Part shown: positions 36,855 to 44,721 of the stretch, in pieces | How the letters are laid out: each line of letters opens with the position of its first letter | Numbering within the stretch: position 1 is the first letter of the stretch | NCBI RefSeq assembly: GCF_032477075.1 | Contig: NZ_JAWDXO010000005.1 | Span: 66,108 to 130,107, forward strand | From: Fusobacterium sp. | Lineage (GTDB): Bacteria; Fusobacteriota; Fusobacteriia; Fusobacteriales; Fusobacteriaceae | Length of the DNA stretch: 64,000 nt | Direction of reading: 5' to 3' | Notes under the pieces: generated by a model | Told to the model about the DNA's origin: nothing | Seen by the model: the letters and a program-made list of their open reading frames with translations, nothing else | Databases searched by the model: none | Translations under genes and position numbers: made by a program

Positions 36855-37835
36855 ATGGCTTTATATCAATTTGATATTTTGGATTCTACAAATGAGTATA
36901 TGAAGGAACATAGAGAAAAATTTCAAGACTATGATATTGTCCTTGCTAAAAATCAAACAGCTGGAAAAGGAAGACGTGGAAATATTTGGATTTCTACTGA
37001 AGGAATGGCTTTATTTACTTTTCTTGTGAAGAAACATGAGGGAGAAGAGGATATTGACTATATGAAACTACCTTTATTAGCTGGGCTTGCTGCTATTCGA
37101 GCATTTCAGAAAATAAAAAAAGCAGAGTATCAATTTAAATGGACCAATGATATCTATTTACAAGGGAAGAAATTGGGAGGAATTTTAGTAGAAAGACGAG
37201 AAAATAATTTTTTAATTGGAATAGGATTAAATATTAACAATCAGATTCCTTTGGAAATTAAAAATATAGCCATTTCTTTACAAGAGCTAGGAAAACAGGA
37301 GTATTCTATTACTGAAATTGTTTTGGAAGTAGTAGAACAGTTCAAAATTCTTTGGAAAGAATATACAAATGGAAATTGGAAAGAGATTTTAACAGAAATT
37401 AATAGAATTAATTATTTACATGGGAAAAGAGTTGCTTTAAGAGCAGGCAATATTTTTGTAGAGGGAATTGCACAGAAGATTAATGATAAAGGGGAAATTG
37501 AGATTATATCTGGTGGGGAGATAAAAAGCTTTGCAATGGGAGAAGTAATTCGGGAACGGCTTATTTTTCCTCTAGAAGCCAATGTAGAAAGTTTTGCGAA
37601 AGCCTATATTTTAAAGGAAGCAAGCTATGATGTTATTATTTGCTTAGTTGGAGAATTTAATGAAGATTGGCAGGTAAAACTTGAAACCTTGCATTTGAAA
37701 GTAGAAAAAGATATAAGTCTAGAAGAAGTGAAGAAAAAATATCAGGCAAAATCTTTCTTGGATTTTCCAAATATTTTTCCTTTAGAGAATTATTCTGAAG
37801 AAAAAATTCAAAAAATTGCAAAAATGTTTGTTTAA
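36855..37835 (+). CDS. birA: Biotin-protein ligase with C-terminal extension
   Basis: BirA (326 aa) makes biotinyl-AMP and transfers biotin to GcdC. The biotin/ATP loop is GKGRRGNIW and the catalytic lysine lies in KWTNDIYLQGKKLGGILVE. It lacks the N-terminal HTH of E. coli BirA, so it cannot repress bio genes in that way. Residues 1-235 are the ligase with the small SH3-like end (FAMGEVIRERL). About 90 further residues (LIFPLEANVESFAKAY to the end) have no family counterpart that I recognise. The ATG at 36855 follows GAGGTGGG; an in-frame GTG at 36846 overlaps it. Confidence 0.88.
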   Translation: MALYQFDILDSTNEYMKEHREKFQDYDIVLAKNQTAGKGRRGNIWISTEGMALFTFLVKKHEGEEDIDYMKLPLLAGLAAIRAFQKIKKAEYQFKWTNDIYLQGKKLGGILVERRENNFLIGIGLNINNQIPLEIKNIAISLQELGKQEYSITEIVLEVVEQFKILWKEYTNGNWKEILTEINRINYLHGKRVALRAGNIFVEGIAQKINDKGEIEIISGGEIKSFAMGEVIRERLIFPLEANVESFAKAYILKEASYDVIICLVGEFNEDWQVKLETLHLKVEKDISLEEVKKKYQAKSFLDFPNIFPLENYSEEKIQKIAKMFV

Positions 37836-37889
37836 GAATATATAAATGTGGTAGCATAGAAACAAGGAATTAAAATTTAGGGAGGAAAC

Positions 37890-38873
37890 ATGAGAGAGTT
37901 TATACACCAATTGAAGGAACAAGTATTAAATGGGTATTTAATAACAAGAGAAAATGCAGCAGAATTATTAAGCTTATCAATAGAAAAAGAGGAAGATTTG
38001 GAGGAATTGCTGAAAGCAGCTAATGAAATTCGTGAAAAATTTTGTGGGAACTTTTTTAACCTTTGTACTATTTTAAATGCAAAATCTGGAAGATGTTCAG
38101 AAAATTGTAAGTACTGTGCTCAGTCAGCTCATTTTAAGACAGCAGCAGAAATTTATCCTTTAGTAATGAAAGAAGAAGCTCTGGAAGCAGCAAAAGAGGT
38201 GGAAGCAGAAGGGGCTCACAGATTTTCTCTAGTAACAAGTGGAAGAGGTCTGAATGGCGGAGAAAAAGAATTAGACCAATTAGCCGAAATTTATCAATAT
38301 TTACAAGAAAATACAGAATTAGATTTATGTGCCTCTCATGGAATTTGCAGTAAAGAGGCTCTGCAAAAATTGAAAGATGCAGGAGTAAAAACTTATCATC
38401 ATAATTTGGAAAGTTCGAGAAGATTTTATGGAACAATTTGTACTTCTCATACTTTTGACGATAGAGTAAATACAATTAAATATGCACATGAAGTTGGATT
38501 GCAGGTATGTAGTGGAGGGATTTTCGGATTAGGAGAAACAGAAGAGGATCGAATTGATATGGCTTTTGATTTACGAGAATTAGGAGTTCATTCTATTCCA
38601 ATTAATATTTTAACTCCAATTCCTGGAACACCTTTAGAAGATAATGAAGCTGTAGATCCAAGAGAATTATTAAAAGATATTGCTATTTTTCGATTTATCT
38701 TACCAAAGGTATCAATTCGATATGCAGGTGGAAGAGTGAAACTTGGAAAATATGCAAAGCTTGGATTAGAAGGTGGAGTTAACTCTGCTTTGACTGGAAA
38801 TTTCTTAACTACAACAGGAAATACAATAGAAAGTGACAAACAAATGATTAAGGAGCTTGGATATGAATACTAA
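37890..38873 (+). CDS. bioB: Biotin synthase
   Basis: BioB (327 aa) is a radical SAM enzyme inserting sulfur into dethiobiotin. The SAM cluster motif CxxxCxxC is CSENCKYCAQS. YHHNLESSRRFY, ICSGGIFGLGE-like VCSGGIFGLGETEEDR, IPINILTPIPGTPLED and the final AGGRVKLG region with Arg and Cys ligands of the second cluster are in place. GGGAGG precedes the ATG. It leads bioB-bioD-bioA, with overlapping reading frames, after birA. Confidence 0.97.
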   Translation: MREFIHQLKEQVLNGYLITRENAAELLSLSIEKEEDLEELLKAANEIREKFCGNFFNLCTILNAKSGRCSENCKYCAQSAHFKTAAEIYPLVMKEEALEAAKEVEAEGAHRFSLVTSGRGLNGGEKELDQLAEIYQYLQENTELDLCASHGICSKEALQKLKDAGVKTYHHNLESSRRFYGTICTSHTFDDRVNTIKYAHEVGLQVCSGGIFGLGETEEDRIDMAFDLRELGVHSIPINILTPIPGTPLEDNEAVDPRELLKDIAIFRFILPKVSIRYAGGRVKLGKYAKLGLEGGVNSALTGNFLTTTGNTIESDKQMIKELGYEY

Positions 38874-39549
38874 AGGGTATTTTATCATAGGAACAGATAC
38901 AGATATTGGAAAAACTTTTTGTAGTACTTTGCTATATCATGGAGTACGAGAGAAAAAAGGAATGTATTACAAGCCGATTCAGAGTGGAGGAGTTTCTAAA
39001 AATGGAAAATTATATGCTCCTGATGTTTTGTCCCTATGTCAAATTGAAGGAATAGATTATCAGGATGAAATGGTAACTTATGTTCTAGAGGCAGAAGTCT
39101 CTCCCCATTTGGCAAGTGAATTAGAAGGAACAACAATTGAAATTGAAAAAATTAAAAAGAATTTTATGAAACTTTGCGAACAATATGATTATTTGATTGT
39201 TGAGGGAGCAGGAGGTTTGCAGGTACCGTTGATTCGTGATAAATATCATATTTATGATTTGATTCAAGATTTTGGTTTTCCAGTAGTTTTAGTAAGCAGT
39301 GCAAAAGTAGGATCTATTAATCATGCTGTATTGACAATAGAATCTTTAGAAAAACTAGGGATCCCTTTACATGGAATTATTTTTAATCGAGTAAAAGATA
39401 CAGAAGAAAGTAAAATCTATGAAAAAGATAATATAGAGATTATCTTAAAACATTCTCCTACAAAGAATCATTTAGTTGTATTGGAAAATGCAGAGAAAAT
39501 CCAAGATGAAAAATTAAATTTATTTTTAAAAGGAGAGGCAAATGGCTAA
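38863..39549 (+). CDS. bioD: Dethiobiotin synthetase
   Basis: BioD (228 aa) closes the ureido ring using ATP and CO2. It has the P-loop GTDTDIGKTF, KPIQSGG substrate-binding stretch and EGAGGLQVPL. Its ATG lies inside the end of bioB (11 bp overlap) after AGGAGC, and its end overlaps the start of bioA by 8 bp, so the three genes are translationally coupled. An in-frame TTG at 38857 is not preferred because the ribosome site abuts it. Confidence 0.95.
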   Translation: MNTKGYFIIGTDTDIGKTFCSTLLYHGVREKKGMYYKPIQSGGVSKNGKLYAPDVLSLCQIEGIDYQDEMVTYVLEAEVSPHLASELEGTTIEIEKIKKNFMKLCEQYDYLIVEGAGGLQVPLIRDKYHIYDLIQDFGFPVVLVSSAKVGSINHAVLTIESLEKLGIPLHGIIFNRVKDTEESKIYEKDNIEIILKHSPTKNHLVVLENAEKIQDEKLNLFLKGEANG

Positions 39550-40879
39550 GAGAAGTCAATTACAGGAGAAAGATTTAAAATATGTATTTCACCCTTGTGC
39601 TCAAATGAAAGATTTTGAAGAAACGCCCCCTTTGATTATTACCAGGGGAGAAGGATTATATTTATTTGATGAAACAGGGAAAAGATACATGGATTGTATT
39701 TCCAGCTGGTGGGTTAATTTATTTGGACATGCAAATCCTAGAATTAATGAAGTTGTTTATAACCAGATTAACACTTTAGAACATGTTATTTTTGCAAATT
39801 TTGGACATAAACCAGCAATTGAGTTATGTGAACATTTAGTGGAAGTTCTGCCAGAAGGAATCAATAAATTTTTATTTGCAGACAATGGTTCTTCTTGTAT
39901 TGAAATGTCTTTAAAATTAAGTTTTCAATATCATTTACAAACAGGAAATCCACAAAAAACAAAATTTATTTCTTTAGAAAATGCTTATCATGGTGAAACT
40001 ATAGGAGCTCTTGGGGTAGGAGATGTGGATATTTTCACAAAGACTTATCGGCCTTTGATTCAAGAGGGAAGAAAAGTTCGAGTTCCATATTTAGACTCTG
40101 CAATGTCAGAAGAAGAATATTCAAAATATGAACAGGATTGTATTTCAGAGTTGGAAAGTTTGATTAAAAATAACCATCAGGAAATTGCATGTATGATTAT
40201 AGAGCCTATGGTACAAGGAGCAGCAGGAATGAAAATGTATTCCAGCTATTATTTACAAAAAGTAAGAGAATTGACAAAAAACTATAATATTCACTTAATT
40301 GATGATGAAATTGCAATGGGATTTGGAAGAACAGGAAAAATGTTTGCCTGTGAACATGCAGGGATTACTCCTGATATTATGTGCTTGGCAAAAGGATTAT
40401 CTAGTGGATATTATCCAATTGCTCTTGTTTGTATTACAAGCGATATTTTCAATGCATTTTATGCAGATTATAAAGAGGGAAAATCTTTTTTACATTCTCA
40501 TACTTATTCTGGAAATCCTTTAGGGTGCAGAATAGCAGTAGAAATTTTAAAAATTTTTAAAGAAGAAAATATTATGGATATGGTGGGAAAAAAAGGAAAA
40601 TTTTTACAAGAGAAGATGAAGGAATATTTTCATGAAAAAAATTATATAAAGAGCTATCGACATTTAGGAATGATAGGAGCAATTGAATTGAAAGAAATTG
40701 AAGGAGTGGAACGAGTTGGCCGTCACATAGCAGCTCTTGCTCTGGAAAAGGGAGTGTTAATACGACCAATTGGAAATATTGTCTATTTTATGCCTCCTTA
40801 TATTATTACAGAAGAAGAAATAGAAACAATGTTGCAGGTTTGTCAGGAATCAATTGAAGATTTTTTAAAGACAGTATAG
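39542..40879 (+). CDS. bioA: Adenosylmethionine-8-amino-7-oxononanoate aminotransferase
   Basis: BioA (445 aa) is a PLP class III aminotransferase converting 7-keto-8-aminopelargonate to 7,8-diaminopelargonate. It shows DCISSWWVNLFGHANP near the N-terminus, the conserved DDEIAMGFGRTGKMFACEHA and the PLP lysine in MCLAKGLSSGY. It follows bioD with an 8-bp overlap. No bioF, bioC or bioH is present in the window, so the cell must make or import the earlier intermediate. Confidence 0.95.
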   Translation: MAKRSQLQEKDLKYVFHPCAQMKDFEETPPLIITRGEGLYLFDETGKRYMDCISSWWVNLFGHANPRINEVVYNQINTLEHVIFANFGHKPAIELCEHLVEVLPEGINKFLFADNGSSCIEMSLKLSFQYHLQTGNPQKTKFISLENAYHGETIGALGVGDVDIFTKTYRPLIQEGRKVRVPYLDSAMSEEEYSKYEQDCISELESLIKNNHQEIACMIIEPMVQGAAGMKMYSSYYLQKVRELTKNYNIHLIDDEIAMGFGRTGKMFACEHAGITPDIMCLAKGLSSGYYPIALVCITSDIFNAFYADYKEGKSFLHSHTYSGNPLGCRIAVEILKIFKEENIMDMVGKKGKFLQEKMKEYFHEKNYIKSYRHLGMIGAIELKEIEGVERVGRHIAALALEKGVLIRPIGNIVYFMPPYIITEEEIETMLQVCQESIEDFLKTV

Positions 40880-40898
40880 AGAGGGGAGGATAATTAGA

Positions 40899-41714
40899 AT
40901 GAAAGTAGAAAAAGTATGGGCTGCATATTTTAGTGGAACTGGAACAACAGAAAAAATAGTATGTGGACTTGCAAAATCCTTAGCAGAAAAATTAGAGGCA
41001 GAATTTTGCTGTTTTGATTTTACTCTTCCTAAAGCAAGACTAGAGAAGAGTCCATTTCAGAAAGAAGATCTAGTAGTTTTTGGAACGCCTACAATTGCAG
41101 GAAGAGTACCAAATGTTTTATTAAAATATTTGGCAACTGTAGAAGGAAGAGGAGCTTTAGCAGTTCCCATTTCTCTTTATGGAAATAGAGACTATGATGA
41201 TTGTTTGATAGAGCTCCGAGATATTTTATTTAAAAATGGATTTTATCCCATTGCAGCAGGAGCTTTTATTGGAGAGCATTCTTTTTCCAGAATTTTGGGA
41301 GCAGGTAGACCAGATGTAAAGGATATGGAGATTCTTCAAGAATTTGCAGAAAAAATTGTAAAGAAAGTAGAAACAGAAGATAAGTCTTTAATTGAAGTAA
41401 AAGGGACTCCTGAACCTTATCGTTGGTACTATCAGCCACGAGACCGAAAGGGAAATCCTGTAGATATCCGTAAGGTAAAACCTTTGACAAATGATAATTG
41501 TACAGATTGTAAAATTTGTGCAGAAGTTTGCCCTATGGGCTCTATTTCTTTTGAAAATGTAAGAGAAGTTCCAGGAATTTGTATCAAATGTTGTGCTTGT
41601 ATTAAAAAATGTCCTGAAAATGCAAAATATTATGAAGATGCAGGATATTTATATCATCAACATGAATTAGAAGAAGAATATACAAGGCGAGCAGAGCCAG
41701 AATATTTTGTATAA
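40899..41714 (+). CDS. EFR1-type flavodoxin-ferredoxin fusion
   Basis: This 271-residue protein joins an N-terminal flavodoxin-like domain (FSGTGTTEKIVCGLA, TPTIAGRVPNVLLKYL, about 1-165) to a C-terminal bacterial ferredoxin with two 4Fe-4S sites (CTDCKICAEVCP and CIKCCACIKKCP, about 200-245). Such proteins move electrons inside the cell. It is the last gene after birA-bioBDA, 19 bp after bioA. Biotin synthase needs a flavodoxin-type reductant and the dehydratase activator needs reduced ferredoxin or flavodoxin, so either could be its partner; this is inference. Confidence 0.85.
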   Translation: MKVEKVWAAYFSGTGTTEKIVCGLAKSLAEKLEAEFCCFDFTLPKARLEKSPFQKEDLVVFGTPTIAGRVPNVLLKYLATVEGRGALAVPISLYGNRDYDDCLIELRDILFKNGFYPIAAGAFIGEHSFSRILGAGRPDVKDMEILQEFAEKIVKKVETEDKSLIEVKGTPEPYRWYYQPRDRKGNPVDIRKVKPLTNDNCTDCKICAEVCPMGSISFENVREVPGICIKCCACIKKCPENAKYYEDAGYLYHQHELEEEYTRRAEPEYFV

Positions 41715-42124
41715 AAATTTTAAAAATAATTTTAAAGATATTTTTAAAATCTATAATTTTAATAAGTGTTCGTGTTTATCTATATACACGAACACTTATA
41801 TAACACTATTATAACCTTTAAAATTTAAATTTTCAAGTTTATTTTTTTTAAAAATTATTTTCAAAAAATATAAAAGCACTTAAAATATCCTATATTTCAA
41901 GATTTTTGTTCATGTATATAGATAAAAGAGAACTTTATATTTTATAGGAGACAAAAGAGAATAAAGTTATACAAGTCAAAAAATTGCAAAATCTCCTGAT
42001 TTAACTGTAGTAAATAGCATTAAAGAAGGACAATATTAAGGATAGCAGCAGTATTTTTAATTATATATGGTAATATGGTTTTAAAAATCTTGTAAAGCTA
42101 CATTATATTATTTAGGAGGTACAA
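41715..42124. other. 410-bp gap with nested inverted repeats
   Basis: A 14-bp perfect stem lies at 41762-41799. An inverted near-copy of its inner part occurs near 41907-41926. A reading stretch at 41965-42039 (YTSQKIAKSPDLTVV, ending at TAA) lacks a start and may be a remnant. Beyond these and the ribosome site GGAGG of the next gene I see nothing definite. Confidence 0.5.
41762..41799. promoter_or_regulatory. 14-bp stem hairpin downstream of the bio operon
   Basis: ATAAGTGTTCGTGT (41762-41775) and ACACGAACACTTAT (41786-41799) are perfect inverted repeats with a 10-nt loop. No T-run follows, so it is a weak terminator candidate; a protein-binding site or RNA switch is possible. GTTCATGTATATAGATAA at about 41908-41925 matches the complement of 41776-41793 with one change. 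Confidence 0.55.
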
Positions 42125-43276
42125 ATGGAGAGTATTGTTAAAGTATTATTTTCTAATGGAGTTCTTATGATTTTTCTGGCATTAATGCTGGGATATCTAT
42201 TTGGGAGAATATCTTTTGGAGGACTGAAGTTTGGAACATCAGGAGTTTTAATAGTAGCCCTTATATTTGGGCACTTTGGAATGAATGTTCCTGGTATAGT
42301 TGGTTCAATTGGACTAGTTTTGTTTTTAGGATGTGTTGGGTTATCAGCAGGACCATCTTTTGTTAGTAATCTTAAGGCTAATTTCTGGGGATTCTTAGGT
42401 ACATCTTTTGCAATTTTGCTATCAGCTGGGTTAACTGTAGCAATGGCAGTTAAGTTTTTTGCTATTCCTGTTGACTTAGCATTAGGAATTGCAGCTGGAG
42501 CTTTGACTTGTACTGCTTCTCTTGCAGCTACTGTTGAAATTACATCATCAACTGTTGCAAGTGTAGGTTATGGGTTAGCATATGTTTTTGGAATAATAAG
42601 TATAGTAATGTTTGTACAGATTATTCCTAAATTTTTAAAGGTCAATATTAAAGAAGAGAATGATAAAATGATAGATCCGCCTTTATCTGAAAGATTATCT
42701 AGTTTAAAAGACCTAAAACTTATAATAGTTGATGGACCAGGAGTATTTGTTATAGCATTTGCAATAGTGATAGGGGTTATAATTGGTTCTATAAAGATAC
42801 CTTTAGGTTCTGGAACATTTTTCTCTCTTGGAAATGCAGGAGGAACAATTATTGCAGGTATTATAGTGTCTGCCATTGGAAGAATCGGAAAAATCAGTTT
42901 ACAGCCTGTAAAAACAACACTTATGCCTGTAAGAGATTTAGGAATTTCTCTTTTTCTATTACAAAATGGAGCAAAGGCAGGGGCAGGATTTGTGGAAACT
43001 ATATCTAAATATGGTATAAAATTATTTGTAGTTGGAGTAATTATGAGCTTAGTTGCAATTATTGCAGCTTATATAGTTGCTAAAATGGTATTTAAAATGC
43101 CATTATTTGCTGCTCTTGGAGCAACAACTGGAGCAATGACTTCAGCACCAGCATTGAATGCTCTTATTTCAGTTTCTAATGATGACAGAGTAGCAGCTTT
43201 TTATGCAGCTTGTCAACCGGTTGCAACAGTAGGGCTTGTTATATTACCACAAATTATGGTTTCTATTTTAGGATAA
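42125..43276 (+). CDS. AspT/YidE-like transporter, short form
   Basis: This 383-residue membrane protein has about ten helices in two halves, each holding the duplicated AspT/YbjL motif: ALTCTASLAATVEITSS and the later ATTGAMTSAPALNALI. Full-length AspT/YidE proteins carry RCK/TrkA_C domains between the halves and run to about 550 residues. Here they are replaced by a short linker (KVNIKEENDKMIDPPLSERL). The substrate may be an amino acid such as aspartate, but this is not shown. It stands alone, closed by a bidirectional terminator. Confidence 0.75.
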   Translation: MESIVKVLFSNGVLMIFLALMLGYLFGRISFGGLKFGTSGVLIVALIFGHFGMNVPGIVGSIGLVLFLGCVGLSAGPSFVSNLKANFWGFLGTSFAILLSAGLTVAMAVKFFAIPVDLALGIAAGALTCTASLAATVEITSSTVASVGYGLAYVFGIISIVMFVQIIPKFLKVNIKEENDKMIDPPLSERLSSLKDLKLIIVDGPGVFVIAFAIVIGVIIGSIKIPLGSGTFFSLGNAGGTIIAGIIVSAIGRIGKISLQPVKTTLMPVRDLGISLFLLQNGAKAGAGFVETISKYGIKLFVVGVIMSLVAIIAAYIVAKMVFKMPLFAALGATTGAMTSAPALNALISVSNDDRVAAFYAACQPVATVGLVILPQIMVSILG

Positions 43277-43340
43277 GTAGGAAAAAAAGCTATTGTTAAA
43301 AAGTATAGTGAATTTAGAAACTGGACTTTAAAAATTTACT

Positions 43341-43382
43341 AAAAGGATTAATTTCTGATTAACACAGAAATTAATCCTTTTT
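43341..43382. terminator. Bidirectional terminator after AspT-like gene
   Basis: A perfect 17-bp stem AAAAGGATTAATTTCTG (43341-43357)/CAGAAATTAATCCTTTT (43365-43381) with a 7-nt loop serves both the + strand transporter and the - strand GNAT gene. Confidence 0.85.
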
Positions 43383-43385
43383 ATA

Positions 43386-43907
43386 TTATTTACCATATTT
43401 GTTTATTAACTTGGGTAAATCTTTCCATATAAGTACTGTTGACATAGCAGAAGTATTATCAAAATAATTGATGAAGTCATTCAGATAAACAGCACCTAAA
43501 TATTGATAAATCTTTTCAGCTTTATCATTTCCTCTGAGAAAAGATACAGTCATACTACCATAATTGTTTTCCAAAGCAAATTCAGCAGTTTTTATAATAA
43601 GGGATTTTCCAACCCCTTTACTTTGAAATTCAGGTGATACATGGAGTGAATCTAAATAAAGGCATTTCTTTATATGTCTATAAGGTTTACTAGCAGCAAA
43701 AGAGGTAATAGTTCCTGCATCATCTAAATGAACAAAAATAACATTGCTATCATTTTCTAAATATTCAGTCCATTTTTTCTCTCCCTGTGCATATGTTAGA
43801 GAGTTGAGATAATCATCTGGAAGAATATTTTTATATGTTTTCCTGCGACTGTCTATATAAATTTTGGAAATAATTTCTATATCATTTTTTTTAGCTTTTC
43901 TAATCAT
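43386..43907 (-). CDS. GNAT-family N-acetyltransferase
   Basis: This 173-residue acetyltransferase shows the GNAT pattern DSLHVSPEFQSKGVGKSLI (QSKGVG is the acetyl-CoA pyrophosphate loop) and a C-terminal IYQYLGAVY motif B. The ATG at 43907 is chosen because AAAGGAG precedes it and the fold starts with MIRKAKKNDIEIISKIYID; an earlier ATG at 43928 only adds residues. The nearest upstream gene on the same strand, 105 bp away, is a second GNAT gene. The substrate is unknown. Confidence 0.85.
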   Translation of the reverse strand: MIRKAKKNDIEIISKIYIDSRRKTYKNILPDDYLNSLTYAQGEKKWTEYLENDSNVIFVHLDDAGTITSFAASKPYRHIKKCLYLDSLHVSPEFQSKGVGKSLIIKTAEFALENNYGSMTVSFLRGNDKAEKIYQYLGAVYLNDFINYFDNTSAMSTVLIWKDLPKLINKYGK

Positions 43908-44011
43908 TTCAACTCCTTTTTTAGACATACCAGCAAAAATTATTATTGATTATATACATATTAAATTGATACAAAATTCAAAGTAAAAAATATATTTAAA
44001 ATATAATTAAT

Positions 44012-44497
44012 CTAAATAGTTTGCTTTAGTATATATTTTTTCATGAGATAATTTGTAAGGTAAACTCCTTTTTTCTCTATCAGTTGCTCCTTTACCAGTA
44101 AAAATCCTATCCTTTCAAAGAAAGGTTTAGCAGTGACTGAAGCTTCTGTTATTATTGTGCATATACATATATTTTCAGCATATTTTTCAAGTTCTTTAAC
44201 TATAGAAGATGCAATTCCTCTATGCTGATAATCTTTATGAATAAATAATCTGTTGAGATAACCATCTTTTTCTATATCACCAAAACCAAGGATATCTCCA
44301 TTTTTTTCAGCTACAATAGTAAAATTTTCAGAAAGAGATTTCTGCCAGATATCATATTTTTCTTCAATATAATTATCAGGAGCCCATACAGAAAGTTGTC
44401 TATCATTATAGTCTTTTCTGTTAATAGTTCTTACAGTATCATAGAAAAGTTTTAGCAAATTAAGACAATCATCAGACTTATATTTTCTTAATATCAT
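44012..44497 (-). CDS. GNAT-family N-acetyltransferase
   Basis: This 161-residue enzyme has RLFIHKDYQRGIA-like residues (RLFIHKDYQHRGIASSIV, with QHRGIA as the acetyl-CoA loop) and PFFERIGFLLVKEQ as motif B. The N-terminus MILRKYKSDDCLNLLKLFYDTV and CICTIITEASVTAKPFFERI resemble YafP-type acetyltransferases, so a related role is possible. A promoter (TTGTCT, 17 bp, TATAAT) lies just upstream on the minus strand. Confidence 0.85.
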   Translation of the reverse strand: MILRKYKSDDCLNLLKLFYDTVRTINRKDYNDRQLSVWAPDNYIEEKYDIWQKSLSENFTIVAEKNGDILGFGDIEKDGYLNRLFIHKDYQHRGIASSIVKELEKYAENICICTIITEASVTAKPFFERIGFLLVKEQLIEKKGVYLTNYLMKKYILKQTI

Positions 44498-44516
44498 AGG
44501 CTCACCTCTTTAGAAT

Positions 44517-44545
44517 ATTATATAACTAAAATTGAAAGAAGACAA
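44517..44545 (-). promoter_or_regulatory. Predicted promoter of the GNAT pair
   Basis: On the minus strand, TTGTCT (44545-44540) and TATAAT (44522-44517) are separated by 17 bp, about 20 bp before the ATG. Confidence 0.6.
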
Positions 44546-44669
44546 TAGAGAGAAAACTAGTAAAATTGAATTATATTTTAAAAAAAGTAGAATTTTTGAA
44601 TTTATATTATTATTTATCTTTAATTATTTTAAAAAAATGTATATTTTTTAAATTTTAATTCTATATATC

Positions 44670-44698
44670 TTGATATATTTTGAAAAAAATGTTACTAT
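44670..44698 (+). promoter_or_regulatory. Predicted fic promoter
   Basis: TTGATA (44670-44675) and TACTAT (44693-44698) are 17 bp apart, 23 bp before the ATG. Confidence 0.5.
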
Positions 44699-44721
44699 TT
44701 AAGAATAGAGGTGATAAAATT

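Noticed and set aside
41762..41799. Calling the strong hairpin a standard Rho-independent terminator
   Set aside because: No T-run follows on either strand, so I list it only as an inverted repeat of unknown role.
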